DNA from: JBHGXV01 sp041920505
GTDB taxonomy: Bacteria > Bacillota > Bacilli > Brevibacillales > Brevibacillaceae
DNA: 10,610 nucleotides
Assembly: GCA_041920505.1 (NCBI GenBank)
Contig: JBHGXV010000059.1
Span: forward strand, 1 to 10,610
Direction: 5' to 3'
Every line of letters begins with the position of its first letter. The stretch's first letter is position 1. Below, in pieces: positions 1 through 6,755 of the stretch. Under the pieces are notes generated by a model. The model was given only the letters and a program-made list of their open reading frames with translations. It ran no database searches and was not told where the DNA came from. The translations under genes and the position numbers were made by a program.

Positions 1-539
1 GAAGTAAAGACCGGCGCGACATGGAGCAATAAGGAACGTTTAGATCGTACCTATGAGGAATTGAAACGTTTTTTTCCAGTCCATTGTTGCATTGTTAAAA
101 TTGAGTTTAGATCGTACCTATGAGGAATTGAAACCGGATCATCAGTACCCCTCCCTCTCTTTCCGATTCACCGGTTTAGATCGTACCTATGAGGAATTGA
201 AACTCCACACGGTTGCCCACATGTTTGGCCGACGCCGCCTGGTTTAGATCGTACCTATGAGGAATTGAAACGACATAGGAACGAGGATAAAACCATTTCC
301 TGCGCCCGCGTTTAGATCGTACCTATGAGGAATTGAAACTGTGAACATTCTCTCGGAAAAAAACATCGAAGTCATCGTTTAGATCGTACCTATGAGGAAT
401 TGAAACGCCTGGACGAGCTGTTTCCCAAGCTCGTGTATCTTTGGTTTAGATCGTACCTATGAGGAATTGAAACAAGTTTTCGGTCGATTGCCAACCGGAA
501 CATCTTTTTGTTTAGATCGTACCTATGAGGAATTGAAAC

Positions 540-643
540 TTGTTCGGGCTCCTGGTGGAGCAGGCGAACTACCGGGTTTAGATCGTACCTATGAGGAATT
601 GAAACTTGTTCGGGCTCCTGGTGGAGCAGGCGAACTACCGGGA
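540..643 (+). repeat. Tandem near-duplicate spacers in array 1
   Basis: The spacer at 540-575 (36 nt) and the next one at 606-643 (38 nt) are identical over 36 nt, starting TTGTTCGGGC and ending AACTACCGG. The second carries two further bases, GA, at its 3' end before the next repeat. The 5' ends, next to the repeat handle, are the same. Read from the first base, the sequence is open and gives LFGLLVEQANYR, which is compatible with a coding protospacer. Confidence 0.95.
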
Positions 644-1997
644 GTTTAGATCGTACCTATGAGGAATTGAAACAGCGGCTTTCAAAATCGACGCCTTTCA
701 CCCAGGTTTGGGGTTTAGATCGTACCTATGAGGAATTGAAACTTCCGGGCGACTTTCCAAGGCGACCTTCGTTTTTCCGTGTTTAGATCGTACCTATGAG
801 GAATTGAAACTCGTGTCCGCTCCAGTCACGGAGAAGTTCAGCGATACGGTTTAGATCGTACCTATGAGGAATTGAAACTCGCACCGATGCCCGAACACGG
901 CGGCACGATCAAAGCCGGTTTAGATCGTACCTATGAGGAATTGAAACACCCGAACACTCTCGAAACAGAGAAAGAGGGTCATTGGGGTTTAGATCGTACC
1001 TATGAGGAATTGAAACCGAGGAGTTGCTCGCACTTCAAACGGGAGGGACATGTTTAGATCGTACCTATGAGGAATTGAAACCGAAAATCAGTGAATATGT
1101 GATCGGTGCGGTGACACGTTTAGATCGTACCTATGAGGAATTGAAACTTGTACGTCCCGTACTCTTCCCACTCGAAGACGCTGCCGTTTAGATCGTACCT
1201 ATGAGGAATTGAAACCGCGCAGCAGGATGGGTATCACCCAGAAGTGGTGAAGAAGTTTAGATCGTACCTATGAGGAATTGAAACCAGCAAGCCTGAAAAA
1301 CATTGATTTTGGAGCGACGGGAGGTTTAGATCGTACCTATGAGGAATTGAAACTTGTTTCAAAAGTCGGCCGCCCAGTCACCCAGGTGGCCGTTTAGATC
1401 GTACCTATGAGGAATTGAAACCCCGCTGCGTGTAGGCGACCGCTTGCTGGTATACCCGCGTTTAGATCGTACCTATGAGGAATTGAAACCGTGACCAATA
1501 ACAAGGAGCTGTACTTTGGGCCGAGTTTAGATCGTACCTATGAGGAATTGAAACTCCAGAACCAGTCGAACATCCTTAAGGACGACGAGAAGGTTTAGAT
1601 CGTACCTATGAGGAATTGAAACTGAGCGATTGCTGTTCTTCCGCGAGGCTGGCCTCGTCTCGTTTAGATCGTACCTATGAGGAATTGAAACTATACAGAC
1701 AAATGCGGCTCTTTTGCGTGAAACTCTCTGGTTTAGATCGTACCTATGAGGAATTGAAACGCGTAATGATCATCAGGGACGTCCCTGAAGGCTCCTGTTT
1801 AGATCGTACCTATGAGGAATTGAAACACCGAAAAGGGCTAAGCGCCGGTCGCGTGCAAAGCGGTTTAGATCGTACCTATGAGGAATTGAAACAATCCCCG
1901 ACTTGAATTCCAGAAGGTAAAGCAGGAGTGTTTAGATCGTACCTATGAGGAATTGAAACCTTGACAAAACGGACAGCTTGGAGGAGCTGAAGGCGAA

Positions 1998-2027
1998 GTT
2001 TAGATCGTACCTATGAGGGATTGAAAC
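1998..2027 (+). repeat. Variant terminal repeat of array 1
   Basis: This last intact repeat reads GAGGGATTGAAAC at its 3' end, where the other 29 array-1 repeats read GAGGAATTGAAAC (position 22, A to G). Position 22 is G in array 2 as well. Position 9 is C, as in array 1 and unlike the T of array 2. It is therefore intermediate between the two array consensus repeats and is probably the older form. Confidence 0.95.
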
Positions 2028-2063
2028 TCGGCAGGTGATGTGAGCGTGAGCGTTGGTGGGTTG

Positions 2064-2093
2064 TTATTTATCGTACCTGTAAGGGTTGGGATT
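2064..2093 (+). repeat. Decayed CRISPR repeat beyond the end of array 1
   Basis: Aligned without gaps to the terminal repeat, this 30-nt stretch matches at about 19 of 30 positions, including an uninterrupted ATCGTACCT core (2070-2078) and AGGG (2082-2085). It starts exactly 36 nt after the last intact repeat, which is a normal spacer length here, so 2028-2063 is probably the oldest surviving spacer. The copy has C at position 9 and G at position 22, as in the intact terminal repeat. Its AACGAA-type handle end is lost, so Cas6 cleavage here is doubtful. Confidence 0.8.
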
Positions 2094-2218
2094 CTTACGC
2101 CTATCCCCAAAAACGTGCTGGTTGATCCAAACAGTTTCCGATTTACCCGGGACACCGGTCGGCAATAGCCAAAAACTCCGTTCTCTTTCTGGAAAACAAA
2201 TGTATGATGGGAATGCAG

Positions 2219-2244
2219 ATTCATTGGAAATCCATCCAATGAAT
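2219..2244. other. 10-bp inverted repeat between array 1 and the small ORF
   Basis: ATTCATTGGA (2219-2228) and TCCAATGAAT (2235-2244) are perfect reverse complements around a 6-nt loop. CCTTTT follows at 2246-2251. It could be a weak terminator for array 1, or a structure in the 5' leader of the small ORF at 2279, whose ribosome binding site starts 23 nt downstream. The AT-rich stem and short T run make the terminator reading uncertain. Confidence 0.45.
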
Positions 2245-2278
2245 ACCTTTTGGGGAAATAGCCCTTGGAGGTGTGAAA

Positions 2279-2416
2279 ATGACGAGAAAGAAAGTGGATA
2301 GAAAAATTTATAAAACTACACCTTGGAGGACGGATCGAAAAGATTCGATTCGTAAGCTGATTGACAAAGTTTGTGACCGGAACGATAAGGCTTTCAGGAG
2401 ACTGGCGAAGAATTGA
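2279..2416 (+). CDS. Small basic hypothetical protein, 45 aa
   Basis: I do not recognise this product. The ORF runs from ATG 2279 to TGA 2414-2416. A perfect GGAGG (2267-2271) sits 7 nt before the ATG, which is the main reason to take it seriously. The protein starts MTRKKVDRKIYK and ends FRRLAKN. It has 17 Lys/Arg against 6 Asp and no Glu, one Cys and one Trp, and its C-terminal half looks helical. There is no signal peptide or membrane segment. Arginine is mostly AGA/AGG (5 of 8), unlike the CGN-rich cas genes, which hints at a different origin. It converges on cas6 across the hairpin at 2499-2536. A TATGAT at 2203-2208 with a poor -35 is the only promoter candidate. It may be a real small nucleic-acid-binding protein, a remnant of a longer gene, or a chance ORF. 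Confidence 0.5.
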   Translation: MTRKKVDRKIYKTTPWRTDRKDSIRKLIDKVCDRNDKAFRRLAKN

Positions 2417-2498
2417 TGCAACCGCATGGGTCCAGTTCCAAAAACGTACTTACCGGAGAGAACAAACCCTTCCGGATCGATTCGGGGGCATTGACAAG

Positions 2499-2536
2499 AG
2501 ACCGGTAGAGACGAGGAACTTCGATTCTACCGGTCT
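2499..2536. terminator. Hairpin between the small ORF and cas6, possible bidirectional terminator
   Basis: AGACCGGTAGA (2499-2509) and TCTACCGGTCT (2526-2536) form a perfect 11-bp stem. The 16-nt loop can fold further (CGA 2512-2514 with TCG 2521-2523). On the + strand TTT ends the stem; on the minus strand CTCTTG follows. It lies between the convergent 3' ends of the small ORF and cas6, where a shared terminator is expected. The T tracts are short, so efficiency is unknown. The hairpin at 7526-7559 uses the same AGACCGG...CCGGTCTTT core. Confidence 0.6.
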
Positions 2537-2578
2537 TTCGTCAACAGTCTCTATCTAGTTCTCTAACAACCTCTTCCT

Positions 2579-3310
2579 TTACACTGGACGAACGAGTCCA
2601 AATCCCGCCGAATTCTTACTCCCCAAGCCAGCATCCAAAGCTGCCTGAAGTAGACGCGAATCCCCCTCCAAGACGAAACGACCGCTGTATGCTTCGATAA
2701 TCGTATCCTTGTAAGATACAATCTGCTTGCGATGAACATTGATCGGGCGAATGATAATGGGATCAAATGCGACATCTGAACCGTAGATTAGTTTGGCTTT
2801 TCGGAGAAGATTCTCAGCCACGATGCGCTGAAAATCCTGCTGACGAGGTTGAAAATACACCGTGAATTTCCGACCGTCTGATCGCAACATCGTAGAGTAG
2901 GCCACTACCGGTGAAAGTGTTGCAACCTCGATCATGGATTCCTCGACGCGAGGAGATTCCAATTCTATGCCGGTAACATGGAGGAGAGAGTTGCCAATAC
3001 GCATCCCGTCATTCAGGACAATTTGAGAAATTTCGTGAATAAATCGCTCGACTGGAGAGGAAATCGTCAGTCTTACCGGATTGCGAAATTGCAGAGTTTT
3101 GGATTTAGGGACATATTCACTTGAGCCCATCAGACGAGAAAATGCGAAAAGGGCAAATCGTCGATTACCGATAATGTACCCTTCGTTATGGAGAAACCCA
3201 GCAAATTCTGGGCTGAGGCTGTGATAGATTGCCGCTTGAATCAGGTGGTTGTAATTCACCGGGATCTCCCACGAAGGTGTTTCACTTTGTAGAGTCAGTG
3301 TAACATACAT
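2579..3310 (-). CDS. cas6: CRISPR pre-crRNA endoribonuclease Cas6
   Basis: A metal-independent RNase that cuts each repeat 8 nt from its 3' end to produce crRNAs with an AUUGAAAC handle. At 243 aa it has the usual Cas6 length. The C-terminus carries the glycine-rich loop of the family, GLGSKNSAGFG (residues 228-238). Near the N-terminus, FLHNEGY (39-45) holds H41, and by position Y29, H41 and R50/R51 are the likely equivalents of the Tyr-His-Lys catalytic set described for Pyrococcus Cas6; this assignment is inferred. ATG 3308-3310 has GGAGG 7 nt upstream on the minus strand (complement of 3318-3322). The gene is divergent from the other cas genes and visibly poorer in G+C, so it has its own promoter; TTGACT on the minus strand near 3350 has no good -10 partner. 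It presumably serves both arrays. Confidence 0.95.
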   Translation of the reverse strand: MYVTLTLQSETPSWEIPVNYNHLIQAAIYHSLSPEFAGFLHNEGYIIGNRRFALFAFSRLMGSSEYVPKSKTLQFRNPVRLTISSPVERFIHEISQIVLNDGMRIGNSLLHVTGIELESPRVEESMIEVATLSPVVAYSTMLRSDGRKFTVYFQPRQQDFQRIVAENLLRKAKLIYGSDVAFDPIIIRPINVHRKQIVSYKDTIIEAYSGRFVLEGDSRLLQAALDAGLGSKNSAGFGLVRPV

Positions 3311-3363
3311 GCGGTATCCTCCAGTATTACCGGTTTATCTCCTTAATTTTTAAGTCAAATGCC

Positions 3364-3398
3364 ACTTCCTAAAAATCTTCTCCTTTTTTGGAGGAAGT
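3364..3398. promoter_or_regulatory. Inverted repeat in the cas6-cas8b divergent region
   Basis: ACTTCCT (3364-3370) and AGGAAGT (3392-3398) are perfect reverse complements 21 nt apart. Inside them, CTTCTCC (3377-3383) can pair with GGAGGAAG (3390-3397) around six T residues with one bulge, so two exclusive folds are possible. The element lies about 55 bp upstream of cas6 and about 50 bp before the cas8b -35 box. It could be an operator or a leader-RNA structure. Only the symmetry is visible; a function is not. Confidence 0.35.
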
Positions 3399-3444
3399 CC
3401 TTTAAGAATTCACAAAGAAACTATTAAAAGGGAGTCCCAGCTAA

Positions 3445-3473
3445 TTGACGGTGTATAAATGTTCCAATAAAAT
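3445..3473 (+). promoter_or_regulatory. Sigma-A promoter of the cas8b-cas7-cas5-cas3 operon
   Basis: TTGACG (3445-3450) and TAAAAT (3468-3473) are separated by exactly 17 bp, each one mismatch from TTGACA and TATAAT. The surroundings are AT-rich. Transcription would start near 3480, about 118 nt before the GTG start of cas8b. No other good promoter is seen between cas6 and cas8b on the + strand. Confidence 0.75.
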
Positions 3474-3479
3474 AGCCTT

Positions 3480-3597
3480 GGTTGCATGTGGAAACGTCGT
3501 AAGAAAACAGAAGTGATCCGCATTCATACAAAAGATCGGCTTGGAAAAATCTAAATGGTTTCCGCATGGTCAGCAGACGGCCAGGAGGTGTCTTTAC
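3480..3597 (+). promoter_or_regulatory. Predicted 5' leader of the cas operon mRNA, with long-range pairing and a short uORF
   Basis: CATGTGGAAAC (3485-3495) can pair with GTTTCCGCATG (3558-3568) over 11 bp with one G-U pair, enclosing 62 nt. The right arm ends 15 nt before the AGGAGGTG ribosome binding site of cas8b (3583-3590). A 22-codon uORF (ATG 3486 to TAA 3552-3554, starting MWKRRKKTEV) would begin within about 6 nt of the predicted transcript start, without a ribosome binding site. Both features are visible; a regulatory role is inferred. Confidence 0.35.
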
Positions 3598-5643
3598 GTG
3601 AATCTGCCTCAACTAACGGCGTATCTCGGCTCATTGGTCGCCGAGGGCCGCGATCCGCTACAGTCGAAGGTCAGACGGGTCAAAACCGAGATCAAGCCGG
3701 ATGAAAAGCCGTATGCTGTCTTTTTGATGTTCGACCTGGAGGAGCGGACGATTCGCATCGAAGATCCCATCCCGTGTCACGACGATGTGCCGACACGTTA
3801 CGGCTATTTCGGCAACAATACTGCCTCCGAATATCAGAGTTACCTAGTGCGGGAAGTGAAATCCTTCCATTATTTGTTGACAAGTGTATGGAATGATTTG
3901 AGGCTCGCTCTTCGGAAACATGGTATGGAATATTCGGAATTGGGGGTATTAATCGCCCGGATGGAAGAAACCGGGTTGATCATGACCGGCAGCACGAAGG
4001 GGCAAGGGGAGGTCCGATTGGATTGCTTCCGTCTTCCGGACTCGATCGAGCCTGGGCCTATAACCCTGCATCTGGACGACAAAACCATCCGAGTCGGTCA
4101 ACAGCCGTTCAAGTATGAACCGTTTGTTCGGGCCGCTCTAGAACACGAGAACAAACAGGATCGGTTCGTTTTGGTCATTCCCGCAGTGCGCGAGGGGGGA
4201 CGGCGGATCGTGCTGTCGCAACACGACGACTACCGGACCCTGGTGCGGAAAATCAACAAATTGGACCGATCGGACGGGCATGAAGGGACCCGAGCCAACT
4301 CGCGTGAAATGAGGGTTTGCTACGTTTGTCAGCAAATGAAGCCGGATGTGAAAAGCGACTATACCACCAAGTTCAGCCGGACCGGTATCAACAAAGTCTT
4401 TACCACGAAAACAAAAAACTCTGCAAGGTTTAAGGGTGGTCGCTTCATTTATGACGACGCCTACTCGATTTGCCCCGATTGCTATCAGCACTTGTTCGCT
4501 GGTGAGGCGCTGATCGAAAGCCGGTTGAAAGGCTTCATCGCCAGAGAAAGTGCCTTTTTCCTCCCCGAGGGCATCTTTGAGCCGTTTGATTATGACAGCA
4601 TCGGCCGCATCAAGGACGATCTGGATTTCGCGTTTCAATGCAAGGAGGCGAAAGCGTGGTTGGAATCGGTCGAAGCCGATACAGCCTGGATGCGGAATCC
4701 GTATTTTGTCATCCATATGGTCGTCTACCGGACGGATGGCAACTCCGTTACCATCCTGGAAACGATCGAAGACGTGCCGGCCTTGCAGATCATGCGCATC
4801 ATGAAGACGTTAGAACAGACCAGCCGTCGCCTGAAGCCTTTTCTGCCGGGGATGTCGCTCGGCCATGTGTATCGCATGATTCCGGTTCGCGAAACGAAGA
4901 AGGGTCAAGTGGACATAGGTCGTGTATTGTCGCTTTACAAGGCCCTGTTTTCCGGTCACCGCATCCGCTCGGAAACGCTGTTCGGTTACGCGTCCGAGGC
5001 CCTGGACAAAGGGATGCGCCAACTGTCCAAAGAACGGATGGACAATTACCGAAACATGGGGCTTCAGCTATACCATCCGGATAAAGCTGATTTTTTCATC
5101 CAATCCATTGTCATGCAATACCTGGCCTTCATCCAGGCCGTTCAACTGTTGGGGATACTGGACAAGCCCGTCTTTACATCAAACTGCGATACGGAGGCGC
5201 GAGAGATGCAGGCGCATTGTTCTCTGGAAGCCATGGAAAGTTTTTTGGAGCGCGAAGGGTTCATCCCGGAAGCGAGAGCCCTGTTTTACTTGGGCAGCTT
5301 GATTCACCGGGTGGGGTTCATACAGTACAAAAAGGACCACAAATCCAAACCGGTACTCAAGAAGATTCAATTTCAAGGCATGTCCACTTCCGAGGTATAC
5401 CGTCTGTACTATGATGTGCTGGATAAGCTTCGCCAGTATGATTTGTTCGATTGGTACAGTGACATGCTCCTCGAAGGGTTCCACCGGCATCGCCGGACAC
5501 TGGAAAAAGAATGGCCGCTGAGCGAACAGGCGAATGTGTTTTATATCATGTCCGGGTATGCGTACCAGGTTGGGGTGCTGGCCAACCGGAAAGATCAAGA
5601 AACGAAGCCGGAACAAGCTGAGACCCAAGTCACTCCGGCCTGA
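3598..5643 (+). CDS. cas8b: Cascade large subunit Cas8b (Csh1 / TM1802-like)
   Basis: The large subunit of the type I-B interference complex. It recognises the PAM, helps open target DNA and recruits Cas3. I chose GTG 3598 (681 aa) because AGGAGGTG at 3583-3590 sits just upstream and no ATG precedes it after the TGA at 3514-3516. TTG 3541 would add 19 residues with no ribosome binding site. Family evidence is a four-cysteine zinc-binding pattern, C241-YV-C244 and C292-PD-C295, as in Csh1 proteins, together with length and the position before Csh2-type cas7 and cas5h. N-terminal strands (about residues 35-60) precede a helical domain, and the C-terminal third is mostly helical. An internal in-frame start at 5206 probably gives Cas11b. 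cas7 follows after a 45-nt gap. Sequence divergence makes the exact Cas8b subgroup uncertain. Confidence 0.9.
   Translation: MNLPQLTAYLGSLVAEGRDPLQSKVRRVKTEIKPDEKPYAVFLMFDLEERTIRIEDPIPCHDDVPTRYGYFGNNTASEYQSYLVREVKSFHYLLTSVWNDLRLALRKHGMEYSELGVLIARMEETGLIMTGSTKGQGEVRLDCFRLPDSIEPGPITLHLDDKTIRVGQQPFKYEPFVRAALEHENKQDRFVLVIPAVREGGRRIVLSQHDDYRTLVRKINKLDRSDGHEGTRANSREMRVCYVCQQMKPDVKSDYTTKFSRTGINKVFTTKTKNSARFKGGRFIYDDAYSICPDCYQHLFAGEALIESRLKGFIARESAFFLPEGIFEPFDYDSIGRIKDDLDFAFQCKEAKAWLESVEADTAWMRNPYFVIHMVVYRTDGNSVTILETIEDVPALQIMRIMKTLEQTSRRLKPFLPGMSLGHVYRMIPVRETKKGQVDIGRVLSLYKALFSGHRIRSETLFGYASEALDKGMRQLSKERMDNYRNMGLQLYHPDKADFFIQSIVMQYLAFIQAVQLLGILDKPVFTSNCDTEAREMQAHCSLEAMESFLEREGFIPEARALFYLGSLIHRVGFIQYKKDHKSKPVLKKIQFQGMSTSEVYRLYYDVLDKLRQYDLFDWYSDMLLEGFHRHRRTLEKEWPLSEQANVFYIMSGYAYQVGVLANRKDQETKPEQAETQVTPA
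5206..5643 (+). CDS. cas11b: Predicted small subunit Cas11b, translated from inside cas8b
   Basis: An in-frame ATG at 5206-5208, inside cas8b, is preceded by a perfect GGAGG (5193-5197) with 8-nt spacing. Translation from it gives a 145-residue, largely helical protein (starting MQAHCSLEAM) sharing the cas8b stop. Internal translation of the Cas11 small subunit from the 3' part of cas8 is established for types I-B, I-C and I-D, and the products are of this size. No separate small-subunit gene is seen between cas8b and cas3. Cas11 lines the belly of Cascade and contacts the target strands. The start is read from sequence; the role is inferred from family and position. The alternative is a chance GGAGG in codons for Thr-Glu-Ala. 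Confidence 0.7.
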   Translation: MQAHCSLEAMESFLEREGFIPEARALFYLGSLIHRVGFIQYKKDHKSKPVLKKIQFQGMSTSEVYRLYYDVLDKLRQYDLFDWYSDMLLEGFHRHRRTLEKEWPLSEQANVFYIMSGYAYQVGVLANRKDQETKPEQAETQVTPA

Positions 5644-5688
5644 TTGCAAACGCATTCTGACAACCTATTTGAAAGGAGTTGCCAAGTA

Positions 5689-6750
5689 ATGATCATTCAA
5701 CAAAACAGCGATTTTCTGTTTCTCTTCGAGGCGGTCATGACAAATCCGAACGGCGATCCGGATCAGGAAAACAAACCCCGGATGGATTACGAAACATCGA
5801 CGCTGTTGGTCAGCGACGCCCGGCGCAAGCGGGACTGCCGTGATTTCCTCAAGCAGAAGGGGCTTCCCATCTTTGTGGACACGCTGGCTGACCGGAAAGT
5901 GCCGGTTTCCCAGATGTTTGATCATTTTCGTGAGCAGTGGATGAGGGACACGGTGCGATTCCGCAACCTGCTGGCCAAGCATCCGGACATCGCCGAAGCC
6001 TGGATGACACTCGTCGAGTCGGACAGTGACGACATTCTTGAGTTGTATGAAAAAGTCAAGAGCGAGAAAAAGAAAAAGCAGGCGCTGACCGACTTCCACA
6101 ATCTTTTCCTGACCGAGGTCATCAAGCAGTCCCTGATCGACATCCGGCTGTTTGGAAGCGCCATGGCTGTGGAGAACGTATCCCGCACGTATACCGGGCC
6201 GGTACAGATCACCTGGGGCTATTCGCTCCATCCGGTCGAACTGGTGAAGTCGAATACGATCACGTCGATCATGAACGACGACAACTCCACGTTTGGCAAA
6301 AAACACAAGGTACATTACGCTTGCGTCGCCCATTATGGTACGATCAACAAGTTTAGCGCCCAACGGACCGGGATGACCGAACAGGATCGGGAGATTTTCC
6401 GCAAAGCGCTGGTTCAGGGAATGATGGCCAACCAGACCGACAGCAAGCAGGGACAAACCCCGCTGTGTTATCTGGAAGTGGTGTACAAGCCGACATTCGA
6501 TGGATACCTGGGGGACTTGCGCCGGTTTCTGAAAGTGGATGCTGCTGAAGACAAACCGATTCGCAAACTGTCTGACATCCACGTCAATTTTGCAGGTTTG
6601 ACAGCGGCCCTCCACGAGATGAAACAGAAAGGGTATGTCGAGCGGGTGATCGGATGGGTTCATCCCTTTGCGGATCGCGGTCCGCTGACGGACATGCCAG
6701 ATTTTGAAACGGTCGACTTGTGGGAACAATTGGCCGTATCCGGGGTGTAA
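5689..6750 (+). CDS. cas7: Cascade backbone subunit Cas7 (Csh2 type)
   Basis: Several copies of this RAMP-fold protein polymerise along the crRNA spacer to form the Cascade backbone. The start is ATG 5689 (353 aa), with AAAGGAG at 5672-5678 ten nt upstream; an earlier TTG at 5644 abuts the cas8b stop and lacks such a site. The N-terminus shows the family hallmark NPNGDPDQENKPRMD (residues 19-33), followed by a VSDARRKRD segment. The middle has FGSAMAVENVS...TGPVQITWGYS, typical of Csh2, and the conserved thumb-region residues HYACVAHYG follow. A lysine-rich patch EKKKKQ lies near residue 126. The TAA stop (6748-6750) overlaps the ribosome binding site of cas5, so the two are probably translationally coupled. 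Confidence 0.96.
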   Translation: MIIQQNSDFLFLFEAVMTNPNGDPDQENKPRMDYETSTLLVSDARRKRDCRDFLKQKGLPIFVDTLADRKVPVSQMFDHFREQWMRDTVRFRNLLAKHPDIAEAWMTLVESDSDDILELYEKVKSEKKKKQALTDFHNLFLTEVIKQSLIDIRLFGSAMAVENVSRTYTGPVQITWGYSLHPVELVKSNTITSIMNDDNSTFGKKHKVHYACVAHYGTINKFSAQRTGMTEQDREIFRKALVQGMMANQTDSKQGQTPLCYLEVVYKPTFDGYLGDLRRFLKVDAAEDKPIRKLSDIHVNFAGLTAALHEMKQKGYVERVIGWVHPFADRGPLTDMPDFETVDLWEQLAVSGV

Positions 6751-6755
6751 CCGGC

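Larger units (their letters stand above)
1..2027 (+). CRISPR. CRISPR array 1 (type I-B), 30 repeats, leader end outside window
   Basis: Thirty 30-nt repeats are visible, the first at 38-67 and the last at 1998-2027. They begin GTTTAGATCG, continue TACCTATGAGG and end AATTGAAAC. By eye the first 29 are identical and only the last differs. The 29 spacers between them are 35-39 nt; bases 1-37 are probably another whole or nearly whole spacer. The ATTGAAAC end matches the 8-nt 5' handle that Cas6 leaves in type I-B systems, so the array is transcribed on the + strand. The variant last repeat and the decayed copy beyond it mark the leader-distal, oldest end, so the leader lies left of the window. 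The spacers at 540-575 and 606-643 are near-duplicates. Cas6, encoded at 2579-3310, is the expected processing enzyme. Confidence 0.98.

Noticed and set aside
467..1906. Open frames through array 1 (467-649, 872-1057, 1616-1906) encoding a repeated LDRTYEELK peptide
   Set aside because: The peptide is the translated CRISPR repeat; frames persist only because repeat plus spacer sometimes keeps phase. No ribosome binding sites.
2000..2301. Short ORFs on both strands over the array 1 trailer
   Set aside because: They include the last repeat or the decayed repeat, have no ribosome binding site, and are explained by array decay.
2361..2558. 65-codon + strand ORF upstream of the cas6 3' end
   Set aside because: No ribosome binding site; it overlaps the better-supported small ORF in another frame and runs through the terminator hairpin.
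3311..3597. CreTA or crRNA-like regulator (CreR/CreA) between cas6 and cas8b, as known in some I-B loci
   Set aside because: The position is right, but I found no convincing degenerate repeat. The best matches are a GGAAAC at 3490-3495 and an 8-mer TTTAGATT on the minus strand at 3548-3555, both within what chance allows.
3541..3597. TTG 3541 as the start of cas8b
   Set aside because: No ribosome binding site, and GTG 3598 has AGGAGGTG just upstream.
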